NCBI GenBank assembly: GCA_049424465.1
Contig: JBMSSR010000122.1
Location: 1-8,758, forward strand
Source: UBA668 sp049424465
GTDB taxonomy: Bacteria > Actinomycetota > Acidimicrobiia > Acidimicrobiales > Ilumatobacteraceae
Length of the DNA stretch: 8,758 nucleotides
Reading direction: 5' to 3'
Part shown: in pieces, positions 1 to 5,077 of the stretch
Layout: each line of letters starts with the position of its first letter
Numbering within the stretch: the stretch's first letter is position 1
The notes under the pieces: generated by a model
The model's database searches: none
Told to the model about the DNA's origin: nothing
Seen by the model: the letters and a program-made list of their open reading frames with translations, nothing else
Translations under genes and position numbers: made by a program

Positions 1-97
1 AGCGCCCTCGCCGGCCTCGGGAACGGGCGGGTACCCTTTCCCACCGAGTCGACCGGCCATCCCCAGCCATTTCGGAAGAGGATTCGGAACACTCCCC
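1..97. other. Left-edge region without a convincing gene
   Basis: No reading frame here can be tied to a known protein. One weak possibility is a minus-strand gene starting at the ATG at 60-58 and leaving the window. Its first residues would be MAGRLGGKGYPPVPEAGEGA, with fairly GC-rich third positions, but it has no well-spaced ribosome-binding site and too little sequence to judge. The tRNA-Arg promoter should also lie here. I see no clear -10/-35 pair; TACCCT at 32-37 fits TAnnnT but would leave a long leader. Confidence 0.3.
19..42. repeat. Imperfect inverted repeat upstream of tRNA-Arg
   Basis: GGGAACGGG (19-27) can pair with CCCTTTCCC (34-42) around a 6-base loop, with one internal C/T mismatch, giving eight base pairs. 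No T-tract follows on either strand. It could be a factor-dependent terminator for the leftward xyl transcript after it crosses the tRNA, or for an upstream gene entering from the left. If a minus-strand gene starts at position 60, the hairpin would be inside it and the terminator reading would fail. Confidence 0.3.
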
Positions 98-170
98 GCT
101 CCCGTAGCTCAGCGGATAGAGCAACGGTTTCCTAAACCGCAGGTCGCAGGTTCGATCCCTGCCGGGGGCG
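98..170 (+). tRNA. tRNA-Arg, anticodon CCT
   Basis: This is a full 73-base cloverleaf. The acceptor stem is 98-104 with 163-169 (one T-G wobble), followed by discriminator G170. The D stem GCTC/GAGC is 107-110 with 119-122, and the T stem GCAGG/CCTGC is 146-150 with 158-162 around loop TTCGATC. The anticodon loop TTCCTAA (129-135) carries CCT at 131-133, which reads arginine codon AGG. CCA is not encoded and must be added after transcription. The top anticodon-stem pair is an A-C mismatch (A124, C140), so four of five pairs form. The 3' end is one base from the stop of convergent xylB. Confidence 0.96.
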
Positions 171-171
171 C

Positions 172-1560
172 TCAGGGTTGATGGCGCTCGAGCCAGTGCG
201 AGCGGGCTTCGGCGTAGCGCTCGCGGACGTGCGGTGCGGGCGGCGCAGTGTGCTCGATCGGCTCGGCATCCAATGGCCAGCGGGGGAAGTCGCCCAGCAG
301 CGCCCACGCAGCCTGGCGGGCGGCGCCGTCGGCGACGTACTCGCCGGGCGGCGGCACCACGACCGGCACGCCGAACACGGTCGGCGCGATCTGCTGTACC
401 GCGACCGACGCAGCCGCACCGCCGACGAGTCGCACGCGGTCGATCTGCGCGCCCTGTGCCGCCAGCGCATCGAGCGCGTCGGCCAGACCGCACAGCACAC
501 CCTCGATGGCGGCACGTGCCAGGTGTGCGGGCGTCGAGTTGTGCAGGGTCATGCCCAGCACGCCACCGGTCGCGAGCGGCAGGTTGGGTGTGCGCTCGCC
601 AGCGAGGTACGGCACGACCACCAGTCCGTCGGCACCGGCTGGGGTCGACAGCGCGAGCTCAGCGAGCCGCCGGTGGTCCACCCCCAACAGCGTGCACGCT
701 GCATCGAGCACCATCGCTGCGTTCAGTGTGCACACCAGCGGCAGGAAGGCGCCGGTCGCGTCGGCGAACCCGGCGACGGCACCGCTCGTGTCGCGCGACG
801 GCACGGCGCTGCGCACGAACGCGGTGCCCGATGTGCCGAGCGACACGACAACGTCGTCACCCGCGTCGACGCCGAGACCGGACGCCGCGTTGTCGCCCGC
901 ACCGGGGCCCATCACCCGAGCACCCCACGCCACACCGTCGGATGGTCCGAGCACGCGTGGCAGCAGCGCGTCGTGACCCAGACCGAGCGTCAGCAGGTCT
1001 CGTCGGTACGCGTTGGTCACCGAGTCGAAGTACCCGGTGCCCGACGCATCGCTGCGGTCGGTGACCAGCTCGCCCAGGTCGGTGCTGCCGCGCAGCCGCC
1101 ACGTCAGCCAGTCGTGCGGCAGGCACACCGCAGCGATGCGTGCCGCGTTTGCTGGTTCGTGCTCGGCGATCCACCGCAGCTTGGTGACGGTGAACGATGC
1201 CACCGGCACCGAACCCGTCGCATCCACCCAGGCCTGCGCGCCAAGCTCGCGCACCATTGCATCAGCGGCACCGGCAGAGCGCGTGTCGTTCCACAACAGT
1301 GCGGGCCGTACCACCTCGCCGTGCTCGTCGAGGCACACCGCGCCGTGCTGCTGGCCGCCGATCGACACCGCATCGACGTCGTCCAGACCGCCTGCGGCGG
1401 TGATCGCCGACTGCAGAGCGCGTTCCCAGTGGACCGGGTCCACCTCGGTGCCCTCGGGATGGCGCGCGCTGCCGTGCCGCACCAGCGCGCCATTTGCGGC
1501 GTCGCGCCCCACCACCTTGCACGACTGGGTCGACGAGTCGACGCCCGCGACCAGGGTCAT
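172..1560 (-). CDS. xylB: Xylulokinase XylB
   Basis: This enzyme phosphorylates D-xylulose with ATP to xylulose 5-phosphate in the cytoplasm, feeding the pentose phosphate pathway. The 462 residues show the FGGY-kinase plan. Near the N-terminus is the phosphate loop VDSSTQS (residues 7-13). The sugar-site motif GGQQHG (68-73) is typical of xylulokinases. The probable catalytic Asp223 lies in GAGDNAASGLG, and the second nucleotide loop is SLGTSGTAF (240-248). Length is close to the roughly 480 residues of E. coli XylB. The ATG lies one base after the xylA stop (TGACATG) and has no clear ribosome-binding site, so translation is probably coupled to xylA. The stop TGA (174-172) is one base from the tRNA 3' end, leaving no room for its own terminator. 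Glycerol kinase or another FGGY kinase is less likely given the GQQHG motif and xylA upstream. Confidence 0.94.
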   Translation of the reverse strand: MTLVAGVDSSTQSCKVVGRDAANGALVRHGSARHPEGTEVDPVHWERALQSAITAAGGLDDVDAVSIGGQQHGAVCLDEHGEVVRPALLWNDTRSAGAADAMVRELGAQAWVDATGSVPVASFTVTKLRWIAEHEPANAARIAAVCLPHDWLTWRLRGSTDLGELVTDRSDASGTGYFDSVTNAYRRDLLTLGLGHDALLPRVLGPSDGVAWGARVMGPGAGDNAASGLGVDAGDDVVVSLGTSGTAFVRSAVPSRDTSGAVAGFADATGAFLPLVCTLNAAMVLDAACTLLGVDHRRLAELALSTPAGADGLVVVPYLAGERTPNLPLATGGVLGMTLHNSTPAHLARAAIEGVLCGLADALDALAAQGAQIDRVRLVGGAAASVAVQQIAPTVFGVPVVVPPPGEYVADGAARQAAWALLGDFPRWPLDAEPIEHTAPPAPHVRERYAEARSHWLERHQP

Positions 1561-1561
1561 G

Positions 1562-2752
1562 TCAACGGGCGCCCATCAGGTGCTCGACCGCCAGCTGGTG
1601 CAGGCGCACGAAGCCGTAGCCCTTGGCACCGGCAGCGTCGACGTCCATCGACGCGATCGAGTCGTCGCCGAGGATGCTGGACCACGTCTCACCGGCGCTC
1701 AGCGTCGGCGTCGACAGCTCGGCAACGCGGGCGGCGGCGAGCGCCTCCTGCACCTCGGGGTCGGCGCGGAACGCTGCGGCACGCTCCTTGAGCAACAGGT
1801 ACATGCGCATGTTTGCGGCGGCCGAGTGCCACACACCGTCCATGTCCTCGGTGCGCGACGGCTTGTAGTCGAAGTGGCGCGGGCCCTCGTAGGCCGGTGC
1901 ACCTCCGACGCCACCGAACTCGAGCAGGTCGACGAGGCTGAACGCATTGATGAGGTCACCGTGTCCGAACACGAGGTCCTGGTCGTACTTGATGCCGCGC
2001 TGGCCGTTGAGGTCGATGTGGAACAACTTGCCCTGCCACATCGCCTGGGCGATGCCCGACGTGAAGTTGAGGCCCGCCATCTGCTCGTGGCCGACCTCGG
2101 GGTTGAGGCCCACGAGGTGCGAGTGCTCGAGGCGCTCGATGAACGCGATCGCATGGCCGACGGTGGGCAGCAGGATGTCGCCGCGGGGCTCGTTCGGCTT
2201 GGGCTCGATCGCGAAGCGGATGTCGTAGCCGCGCTCGATGACGAACGATGTCAGCGTGTTCATCGCCTCGGCGTAGCGATCGAGCGCGGCGCGCACGTCC
2301 TTGGCGTGGTCGTACTCGGCGCCTTCGCGGCCACCCCACAGCACGAACGTGCGGGCACCCAGGTCGGCGGCGAGCTCGATGTTGCGCAGCACCTTGCGCA
2401 GCGCGTAGCGGCGCACGTCACGACGGTTGCTGGTGAAGCCACCGTCCTTGAACACCGGGTGCATGAACAGGTTGGTGGTGATCATCGGCACGCACAGGCC
2501 GGTGGCGGCAAGGCGGTCCTTGAACCGGGCGACGATGGCGTCGCGCTCGGTCGCCGACGAGCCGAACGGCACGAGGTCGTCGTCGTGGAACGTGATGCCC
2601 CACGCACCGATCTCGGCGAGCTTGTCGACGGCGTGCAGCGGGTCGAGCGGGGGACGCGTGGCGTCGCCGAACGGGTCGCGGGCCTGCCATCCGACGGTCC
2701 ACATCCCGAAGGAGAACTTGTCAGCGTGCGTCGGTGCCGTGGCGGTGCTCAT
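1562..2752 (-). CDS. xylA: Xylose isomerase XylA (actinobacterial type)
   Basis: This enzyme interconverts D-xylose and D-xylulose using two divalent metal ions. The 396 residues match the shorter actinobacterial class of the family. The active-site residues known from Streptomyces enzymes are all present: His56 and Asp59 in FHDDD, Glu183 and Lys185 in IEPKPNEPRGD, Glu219 and His222 in NPEVGHEQ, Asp247 in HIDLNGQ, Asp257 and Asp259 in KYDQD, and Asp295 in HFDYKP. The reading frame stays open upstream to 3022, but those residues are arginine-rich, overlap the dehydrogenase gene and are not family-like. The ATG at 2752 gives the expected N-terminus. It lies 29 bases after the dehydrogenase stop and lacks a Shine-Dalgarno site; TACCGT sits seven bases upstream, so a leaderless internal transcript is possible. 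The stop is one base before the xylB start. Confidence 0.97.
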   Translation of the reverse strand: MSTATAPTHADKFSFGMWTVGWQARDPFGDATRPPLDPLHAVDKLAEIGAWGITFHDDDLVPFGSSATERDAIVARFKDRLAATGLCVPMITTNLFMHPVFKDGGFTSNRRDVRRYALRKVLRNIELAADLGARTFVLWGGREGAEYDHAKDVRAALDRYAEAMNTLTSFVIERGYDIRFAIEPKPNEPRGDILLPTVGHAIAFIERLEHSHLVGLNPEVGHEQMAGLNFTSGIAQAMWQGKLFHIDLNGQRGIKYDQDLVFGHGDLINAFSLVDLLEFGGVGGAPAYEGPRHFDYKPSRTEDMDGVWHSAAANMRMYLLLKERAAAFRADPEVQEALAAARVAELSTPTLSAGETWSSILGDDSIASMDVDAAGAKGYGFVRLHQLAVEHLMGAR

Positions 2753-2759
2753 GCGGGCC

Positions 2760-2765
2760 ACGGTA
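2760..2765 (-). promoter_or_regulatory. Candidate -10 element for a leaderless xylA transcript
   Basis: On the minus strand, TACCGT fits the actinobacterial TAnnnT -10 pattern and ends seven bases before the xylA ATG, so transcription would start at about the A of the start codon. It lies in the 29-base gap after the dehydrogenase gene. No convincing -35 hexamer is seen at 16-19 bases. xylA has no ribosome-binding site, which fits this reading. A chance match is quite possible because the motif has only three fixed bases. Confidence 0.3.
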
Positions 2766-2781
2766 TCGCTCGCGCCGTGGA

Positions 2782-3738
2782 TCAGGCACCGTGAAGGGAC
2801 GCCAGCACGCTGTCCATGAAGCCTGCGACGGCATGACTGTCGGCATGCGACATGCGCGGGCTCTCGGTCAGCCCGGCGGCGAGGCAGCGGTGCACCTCGA
2901 CCACCTGATGGTGCAGCCCAGCAGCTGCGCAGGTGACGGTCTCGGTGCCGCCGGCGGTGGCGATGCGGGCGACGGGCGACGCGTGCGCCGGTGCGGGGAT
3001 GGTGATGACCGCCTCGTCGCACCTAATGACCGACTCGCGGCTGCCGTCGCGCGTCGACCCGCACGTCAGCCGGGCCGTCGCACCGCCCGACCAGCCCAGG
3101 TCGAGCGTCACCGACTCGTCGACGCCGGTCGGGCCGATCTCGCCCGTGGCCGACCACGACGTCGGCGCGCCCAGCCACCACCACGCCAGCGTGAGCGGGT
3201 AGATGCCCACGTCGAGCAGCGAGCCGCCGCCCTTGGCCGGGTCGAACAGCCGGTGGGTCGGCGTACGGGGGGCGGCGAAGCTGAAGTCGCTCTCGATGCG
3301 CTGCACCGCGCCGAACTCGCCGGCAGCGATGCGCCGCTGGACCTCGACGTGCAGCGGGTTGAACCGCATCCACATGGCCTCCATGAGGAAGCGGTCGGTC
3401 TCTCGGGACACAGCGACCATCTCGGCGACCTCGTCGGCGTTCATCGCCAGCGGCTTCTCGACCAGCACGTGCTTGCCGGCGCGCATCATCGCGATGGCGT
3501 GGTCGCGGTGCACCGGGTGGATCCCGGCGACGTACACCACCTCGACCTCGGGATCGGCGGCGAGGGCCTCGAGCGAGGCATGCACCCGCGGCGAGCCGAA
3601 CGTGGCGGCGAACTGCTCGGCCCGCTCGACCGTACGACTGGTAACAGCGGTGAGCCGTGCATCGGGTACGTGAACGAGGTCGCGGGCGAAGGATTCGGCG
3701 ATATGGCCGGTCGAGAGGATTCCCCAGTGGGTGGACAT
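2782..3738 (-). CDS. Gfo/Idh/MocA-family oxidoreductase, sugar or dihydrodiol dehydrogenase type
   Basis: This is a probable cytoplasmic NAD(P)-dependent dehydrogenase of 318 residues, normal for the family. The Rossmann fold opens with WGILSTGHIA (5-14), where the middle glycine of the usual GxGxxG is serine. TSR (33-35) after the second strand suggests NADP preference. EKP (94-96) carries the conserved lysine. EAMWMRF (120-126) is a hallmark of the branch containing mammalian dimeric dihydrodiol dehydrogenase and fungal NADP-D-xylose dehydrogenase. LDVGIY places Asp176 and Tyr180 where, from memory, monkey dihydrodiol dehydrogenase has its active-site pair. It is the first gene of the leftward unit ending in xylA and xylB, so oxidation of xylose or another aldose is the leading guess. 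An inositol or other sugar dehydrogenase remains possible. The ATG at 3738 puts the Rossmann motif at the usual place. Confidence 0.88.
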   Translation of the reverse strand: MSTHWGILSTGHIAESFARDLVHVPDARLTAVTSRTVERAEQFAATFGSPRVHASLEALAADPEVEVVYVAGIHPVHRDHAIAMMRAGKHVLVEKPLAMNADEVAEMVAVSRETDRFLMEAMWMRFNPLHVEVQRRIAAGEFGAVQRIESDFSFAAPRTPTHRLFDPAKGGGSLLDVGIYPLTLAWWWLGAPTSWSATGEIGPTGVDESVTLDLGWSGGATARLTCGSTRDGSRESVIRCDEAVITIPAPAHASPVARIATAGGTETVTCAAAGLHHQVVEVHRCLAAGLTESPRMSHADSHAVAGFMDSVLASLHGA

Positions 3739-3744
3739 TCCCCT

Positions 3745-3750
3745 ATCTAA
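3745..3750 (-). promoter_or_regulatory. Candidate -10 element for the leftward catabolic unit
   Basis: On the minus strand, TTAGAT ends six bases before the dehydrogenase ATG, so initiation would fall at or next to the A of the start codon and the message would be leaderless. AGGGGA directly abuts the ATG, too close for a normal ribosome-binding site. No good -35 is visible 17-18 bases upstream (GTGCAG region). The overlapping register TAGATA is an alternative. Confidence 0.4.
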
Positions 3751-3753
3751 TCC

Positions 3754-3790
3754 GGCCGTTCGGGTACCTGCACCGGTCCGAATGTCGGCC
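3754..3790. repeat. Interrupted inverted repeat in the divergent control region
   Basis: GGCCGTTCGG (3754-3763) is complementary to CCGAA (3778-3782) plus CGGCC (3786-3790), with a 3-base TGT bulge on the right arm and 14 bases between the inner ends. It lies about 16 bases upstream of the dehydrogenase start, overlapping where a -35 for that gene would be. It could be an operator for a dimeric regulator. A folded RNA leader would require a more distant leftward start site. A second short repeat, GGCCC-N4-GGGCC, overlaps at 3787-3800. Confidence 0.35.
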
Positions 3791-3814
3791 CACGCGGGCC
3801 ACCCTGTACTGCGG

Positions 3815-3833
3815 AACCCGTCGCGGACGGGTT
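3815..3833. promoter_or_regulatory. Perfect 19-bp palindrome, probable xylose-regulator operator
   Basis: AACCCGTCGCGGACGGGTT has perfect 8-base arms (3815-3822 and 3826-3833) around a GCG centre. The right arm runs into the -10 candidate for xylF at 3833-3838, so a bound protein would block RNA polymerase. Two-fold sites of this size in a divergent sugar-operon promoter are typical for LacI, ROK/XylR or GntR-family repressors. None of these is encoded in the window, so the cognate protein is unknown. The alternative is an RNA hairpin, but the palindrome lies upstream of the likely start site. Confidence 0.6.
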
Positions 3834-3838
3834 ACGCT
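3833..3838 (+). promoter_or_regulatory. Candidate -10 element for xylFHG
   Basis: TACGCT fits TAnnnT and would place the transcription start near 3845, giving a leader of about 42 bases before the xylF ATG. The -35 region (around 3809-3815, CTGCGGA) is a poor match to TTGACA, so an activator or weak -35 dependence is possible. It abuts the 19-bp palindrome. Confidence 0.45.
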
Positions 3839-3847
3839 TCCCCGACA

Positions 3848-3864
3848 CCTGCCACTGGGGCAGG
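3848..3864 (+). other. Leader hairpin upstream of xylF
   Basis: CCTGCC (3848-3853) pairs perfectly with GGCAGG (3859-3864) around a 5-base loop, ending eight bases before the xylF Shine-Dalgarno site. If transcription starts near 3845 it would be the very 5' end of the message, where such a stem can shield RNA from degradation. No riboswitch consensus was recognised. Confidence 0.35.
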
Positions 3865-3872
3865 CACTCCAA

Positions 3873-3879
3873 GGGGGAG
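3873..3879 (+). promoter_or_regulatory. Strong ribosome-binding site of xylF
   Basis: GGGGGAG lies seven bases before ATG 3887. It decides the start: the frame is open from 3731, but only this ATG has a ribosome-binding site and gives a lipoprotein signal peptide. Confidence 0.75.
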
Positions 3880-3886
3880 TACACCT

Positions 3887-4969
3887 ATGAAGGCAAAGCG
3901 ACTGGGCATGCTCGTCGCCGTGAGCGCACTCGCGCTCGCAGCGTGCGGCGGTTCCGACAGCACCAGTGACACCACCACCGCCGGCGGCGGCGGCGAGGGC
4001 GGTTGCACCGTCGGCGTGTCCTGGAACAACTACCAGGAAGAGCGCTGGGCGAAGTGGGACGAGCCGGCCATCAAGGCAGCCATCGAGGCCGCCGGCGGCA
4101 CCTACATCTCGAATGACGCGAAGTCGTCGGCCGAGACCCAGGCCAGCAACCTCGAGAACCTCATCTCGCAGGGCGCCAAGGTCCTCATCGTCCTCGCGCA
4201 GGACGGCACGGCCATCAAGCCCGCCGTCACCGCTGCCATCGAGGGTGGCGTGCCGGTCGTCGCGTACGACCGTCTCATCGAGGAGCCCAAGGCTCTCTAC
4301 GTGACGTTCGACAACAAGGGTGTCGGCGTGCTCGAGGCGCAGGAGATCTTCAAGCTGGTCCCGAAGGGCCGCTACGTCATCATCAAGGGCAACTCGGCCG
4401 ATGCGAACGCCGACTTCCTGCGTGAGGGCTACGAAGAGGTCATCGGTGAGGCCGTGAAGGCCGGCGACATCGAGATCGTCAGCGAGACCTACACCGACAA
4501 CTGGGACCCCGCTGTGGCCCAGGCGACGATGGAGCAGGTCCTCACCGCTGAGAACAACGACATCGACGCCGTGCTCGCCGAGAACGACGGCATGGCCGGT
4601 GGCGCCATCGCCGCCCTCGAGGCCCAGGGCCTCGCCGGTCAGATCCCGGTGTCGGGTCAGGACGCCGAGCAGGCTGCGCTCAACCGCGTCGCACTCGGCA
4701 CGCAGTCGCTGACCGTCTGGAAGGACGCCCGCGAGCTGGGCAAGTCGGCCGCTGAGGCCGCCATCGCCCTGTGCGGCAACCCCGACGCCTCGGCGATCTC
4801 GGGTGCGGCTCCCTTCACGACGCCCGGTGGCAACGAGATCTCGTCGATCTTCCTGACGCCGAACGCCATCACGAAGGACAACCTGAACGAGGTGCTCGAC
4901 GCCGGCTGGACCGACGCCGCGACCCTCTGCCAGGGCGTCACCGCTGGTTCGGTGGCTGCCTGCCCGTGA
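3887..4969 (+). CDS. xylF: D-xylose ABC transporter substrate-binding lipoprotein XylF
   Basis: This is the extracytoplasmic receptor that captures D-xylose and delivers it to XylH/XylG. The 360-residue precursor starts with a basic N-terminus and a short hydrophobic stretch ending in lipobox LAAC, with Cys20 as the lipidated residue. A flexible Gly/Ser/Thr linker follows (about 21-39). The mature part aligns by eye with E. coli XylF: an ERW motif near the first strand (52-54), QASNLENLISQGAKVLIV, VVAYDRLI, FDNKGVGVLEAQ, IDAVLAENDGMAGGAI, and SGQDAE before GTQSLTVWK. These motifs favour xylose over the related ribose or galactose receptors. It has four cysteines besides Cys20 (Cys40 and three in the C-terminal part), so disulfides are possible. 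Codon use is strongly biased toward C- and G-ending codons, as expected for an abundant receptor. It is the first gene of the rightward unit. Confidence 0.93.
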   Translation: MKAKRLGMLVAVSALALAACGGSDSTSDTTTAGGGGEGGCTVGVSWNNYQEERWAKWDEPAIKAAIEAAGGTYISNDAKSSAETQASNLENLISQGAKVLIVLAQDGTAIKPAVTAAIEGGVPVVAYDRLIEEPKALYVTFDNKGVGVLEAQEIFKLVPKGRYVIIKGNSADANADFLREGYEEVIGEAVKAGDIEIVSETYTDNWDPAVAQATMEQVLTAENNDIDAVLAENDGMAGGAIAALEAQGLAGQIPVSGQDAEQAALNRVALGTQSLTVWKDARELGKSAAEAAIALCGNPDASAISGAAPFTTPGGNEISSIFLTPNAITKDNLNEVLDAGWTDAATLCQGVTAGSVAACP

Positions 4970-4998
4970 TCGGGTAGCAACCACGCAGTAGTCCAGAG

Positions 4999-5031
4999 CG
5001 TGCCCCCCCCCCCCGGGGGGGGGGGGCCACG
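4999..5031 (+). repeat. C12-G12 palindrome between xylF and xylH
   Basis: Twelve C (5003-5014) are followed directly by twelve G (5015-5026). The flanks CGTG (4999-5002) and CACG (5028-5031) continue the pairing with one bulged C. The RNA would form an exceptionally stable GC stem with a minimal loop 30 bases downstream of the xylF stop. The likely effect is protection of the xylF 3' end or partial termination, giving more receptor than permease, as known for intercistronic stems in other ABC sugar operons. There is no T-tract. The exact run length is the kind of sequence that assemblers get wrong. Confidence 0.8.
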
Positions 5032-5038
5032 TTCGCGT

Positions 5039-5055
5039 TACGATCACGTGCACGT
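5039..5055 (+). promoter_or_regulatory. Possible internal promoter/operator before xylH
   Basis: TACGAT (5039-5044) fits TAnnnT, and ACGTGCACGT (5046-5055) is a perfect 10-bp palindrome immediately after it, around the predicted start site. No -35 is recognisable, since that position falls in the G run. It may give xylHG separate transcription downstream of the C12G12 stem, but both motifs are short enough to arise by chance. Confidence 0.25.
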
Positions 5056-5056
5056 T

Positions 5057-5068
5057 GGGGGAAGGGGA
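5057..5068 (+). promoter_or_regulatory. Ribosome-binding site of xylH
   Basis: A purine-rich tract ending in AAGGGGA lies nine bases before GTG 5078 and selects that start. The upstream in-frame GTG at 5000 would begin with four Pro and four Gly codons read through the C/G run and has no ribosome-binding site. Confidence 0.65.
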
Positions 5069-5077
5069 CCACTCGTC

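Noticed and set aside
178..2794. Long plus-strand open frames of over 500 codons opposite xylA and xylB
   Set aside because: They mirror the minus-strand genes in high-GC DNA, have Arg/His/Gly-rich compositions with no recognisable domains, and lack ribosome-binding sites.
2753..3022. A 90-residue N-terminal extension of xylose isomerase
   Set aside because: It is arginine-rich, overlaps the dehydrogenase coding sequence and is not family-like. The ATG at 2752 gives a normal 396-residue enzyme.
3731..3886. A 52-residue N-terminal extension of XylF
   Set aside because: It would run through the promoter region and bury the lipoprotein signal peptide. ATG 3887 has a strong Shine-Dalgarno site.
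3839..3886. Riboswitch in the xylF leader
   Set aside because: The leader is only about 42 bases with a single 6-bp hairpin, too small for any known sugar or cofactor riboswitch, and no consensus core was seen.
5000..5077. xylH starting at GTG 5000 within the C/G run
   Set aside because: It has no ribosome-binding site and would start with four Pro and four Gly residues. GTG 5078 has AAGGGGA nine bases upstream.
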